Source: JABJOR01 sp965603075 (GTDB taxonomy: Bacteria; Pseudomonadota; Alphaproteobacteria; Rhodospirillales; Casp-alpha2). From it: a DNA stretch of 64,000 nt. The notes under the pieces were generated by a model. It saw only the letters and a list, made by a program, of their open reading frames with translations, did not search any database and had not been told where the DNA came from. The position numbers and the translations under genes are program-made. Below, in pieces: positions 62,620-64,000 of the stretch (position 1 is its first letter; each line of letters begins with the position of its first letter). The stretch lies in assembly GCA_965603075.1 (NCBI GenBank), contig CBFDBO010000012.1, positions 13,867 to 77,866 of the forward strand, written 5' to 3'.

Positions 62620-63603
62620 ATGGTAAAATTAGATGATAAAATTGCTGTGGTTATTCCATGCTTCAAGGTTCGTCAACATGTGCTTCAGGTCATTGAAAGT
62701 ATTCCTTCAGGGATTTCTAAAATTTATTGCGTGGACGATTGTTGCCCAGAAAATTCGGGTGATTTTATTAAAGAGAATTCATCTGATGAAAGAATAAAAA
62801 TTCTTCGACATGAGAAAAATCAAGGGGTTGGTGGCGCTGTAATAACCGGTTATCGCCAGGCACAAGAAGATGGATGTGAAGTTGTTGTCAAAATCGATGG
62901 CGATGGGCAAATGGACCCATCACTAATTGATCAATTTATTGACCCAATTTTAAAAGGTGAGGCTGATTACACGAAGGGGAATAGGTTTTATACAGTAGAA
63001 GGTATTTCTGGTATGCCGTTCGTTCGCCTGTTTGGTAATGCAATCCTGAGCTTTTTAACGAAGATGTCGTCAGGATATTGGGGAATTTTTGATCCAACCA
63101 ATGGGTATACGGCCATACATTTGTCGGTTATTGATCATTTATCACTGAATAAAATCTCTAAACGATATTTTTTCGAAAGCGATATTTTATTTAGGCTTAA
63201 CATTGCCCGCTGTGTTGTAATTGACATTCCCATGATCAGTAAATATGCCGACGAAGAATCAAATTTAAAAATTAGCCGTATCCTATTTTCGTTTCTGGGT
63301 GGGCACTTGAATAATTTTGCCAAGAGAATCGTCTATAGTTATTTCGTCAGAGATTTTAATTTAGCCTCTCTTGAGTTTATTATAGGCATTATATTGGCAA
63401 TATCGGGAGTCACATTTGGTATAATAAAATGGACTGAGGCTGTAGATGCAGGTGTGCCAGCAACAGCGGGCACCGTGATGATAGCTGCCTTGCAATTAAT
63501 TGTAGCTCTGCAATTAATTTTATCAGCGATTGGCTACGATATGAACACCACTGCAAAACGACCGCTACATCAATTATTGAGCAAAGGAAATAAACGCAAA
63601 TAA
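62620..63603 (+). CDS. GT2 polyprenyl-phosphate sugar synthase-like
   Basis: 327 residues, clearly related to the protein at 12110-13057: both have NQGVGGA, DGDGQMDP/AGDGQMDP, DYTKGNR, SGYW and NGYTAI/TGYTAI, and end in two or three membrane helices. It reads AVVIPCFKV, CVDDCCPENSG. It probably makes undecaprenyl-phosphate sugar for the GT39-like enzyme two genes upstream, five bases after the SMR gene. The donor is unknown. Confidence 0.85.
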   Translation: MVKLDDKIAVVIPCFKVRQHVLQVIESIPSGISKIYCVDDCCPENSGDFIKENSSDERIKILRHEKNQGVGGAVITGYRQAQEDGCEVVVKIDGDGQMDPSLIDQFIDPILKGEADYTKGNRFYTVEGISGMPFVRLFGNAILSFLTKMSSGYWGIFDPTNGYTAIHLSVIDHLSLNKISKRYFFESDILFRLNIARCVVIDIPMISKYADEESNLKISRILFSFLGGHLNNFAKRIVYSYFVRDFNLASLEFIIGIILAISGVTFGIIKWTEAVDAGVPATAGTVMIAALQLIVALQLILSAIGYDMNTTAKRPLHQLLSKGNKRK

Positions 63604-63829
63604 TATTGCATCAGAGTTTAAGCCTTGGATTAACTTATCTCTTTTTGTTTTAATTAATTATTTGATTAGTGGACATCAACTATTACAGAATTGTCATTTA
63701 AAAAATATTCTAAAATTTCCACATCATGGCGTTCTGTTATATGAAGCCAGAAAATCACTAACCTATGAACAATTTGACAATAGTGTCCGTGAATTTTATC
63801 AACAGAAATGTTTTGAGGAATTTAATTGA
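63602..63829 (+). pseudogene. possible remnant of a coding sequence (no start)
   Basis: A plus-strand frame is open from just after the GT2 stop to TGA at 63827-63829 (about 75 codons). It has no in-frame ATG; TTG at 63662 is the only obvious start-type codon. The C-terminal half (KFPHHGVLLYEARKS, REFYQQKCFEEF) looks more protein-like than random, so it may be a fragment of a lost gene. I recognise no family. Rest of the gap to 63960 shows nothing else. Confidence 0.3.
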
Positions 63830-63960
63830 GACGGATAAAGAGGCAAACCTGAATATGGAGATTTTTGTAAATATGTTTCCTAGCAGAGAGAAACCTTCTG
63901 GTAAATAGATACAAAATCAGTATATATGGATAACAAGTTCACATAGATACTTCGTCTTGT

Positions 63961-64000
63961 GCCGCCTTAGCTCAGTTGGTAGAGCATCGCATTCGTAATG
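63961..64000 (+). tRNA. tRNA-Thr(CGU), truncated by the window end
   Basis: The acceptor strand GCCGCCT, D-arm GCTC/GAGC, and anticodon stem-loop TCGCA-TTCGTAA-TG are present; anticodon CGT is at 63994-63996 and decodes ACG as Thr. The sequence ends inside the anticodon arm, so the rest of the tRNA lies outside the window. A duplicate of its 5' flank and first 11 nt lies at 55239-55269. Confidence 0.93.

Noticed and set aside
1..64000. CRISPR array, complete insertion sequence, integrase or phage genes
   Set aside because: No regularly spaced repeats, transposase DDE pattern or tyrosine/serine recombinase was seen. The HNH-like gene alone is insufficient evidence for a mobile element.

Overview
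The window looks like an alphaproteobacterial chromosome segment, probably from the Rhodospirillales or a neighbouring order. The best evidence is the middle block (about 33.4-53.8 kb), where rsmB sits by a heparinase II/III-type gene and a DUF1674 gene, and tsaD-gpsA-YciI diverges from hemC-hemD-mitofilin-like-hemY. The last arrangement is characteristic of alphaproteobacteria. This block is visibly richer in G+C than the A/T-rich DNA on both sides. No species can be named from the sequence alone.

Left region (1-33.4 kb): a large surface-glycan cluster. It has two Wzx-like flippases, two GT-C-type membrane proteins, two GT2 glycosyltransferases, three polysaccharide deacetylase-fold proteins, two methyltransferases, a sulfotransferase, an LPG_synthase_TM-type membrane protein, two B12-binding radical SAM enzymes, a transglutaminase-like protein (with a broken relative at the window edge), two AsnB-type amidotransferases and an unusual class II glutaminase fused to a WbpG/PseA-like PP-loop domain. 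Inside it lies a tandem of ATP-grasp ligase, enolase-superfamily enzyme and twin-flavodoxin-fold reductase. That tandem is the best candidate for an undescribed biosynthetic step. The right edge (31.5-33.4 kb) holds degenerate DNA, an HNH-like gene and a DUF616 glycosyltransferase-like gene.

Middle region (33.4-53.8 kb): a third AsnB, a GT2 rhamnosyltransferase-like protein and an orphan RmlC, then housekeeping genes: heparinase II/III-like, rsmB, DUF1674 (SDHAF4-like), a TPR protein, a methyltransferase, acs, an LTA-synthase-like sulfatase, YciI, gpsA, tsaD, hemC, hemD, a mitofilin-like protein and hemY. Good sigma70-like promoters can be read in front of acs and hemC.

Right region (53.8-64 kb): A/T-rich again. 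It has an O-antigen ligase/polymerase-like protein, then a four-gene cassette (UDP-glucuronate decarboxylase, GT2, SDR, FAD oxidoreductase) bracketed by nested direct repeats, then a SPASM radical SAM protein and a GT39-like/SMR-like/GT2 trio resembling polyprenyl-phosphate-sugar glycosylation systems. The window ends inside a tRNA-Thr(CGU) gene. Its promoter-proximal sequence and first 11 nt also occur about 8.7 kb upstream, which suggests rearrangement or insertion at this locus.

Together the accessory genes probably build one or more amidated, methylated, sulfated and otherwise modified surface glycans. Product structures cannot be read from sequence. All calls come from reading motifs and gene order by eye, without database searches.
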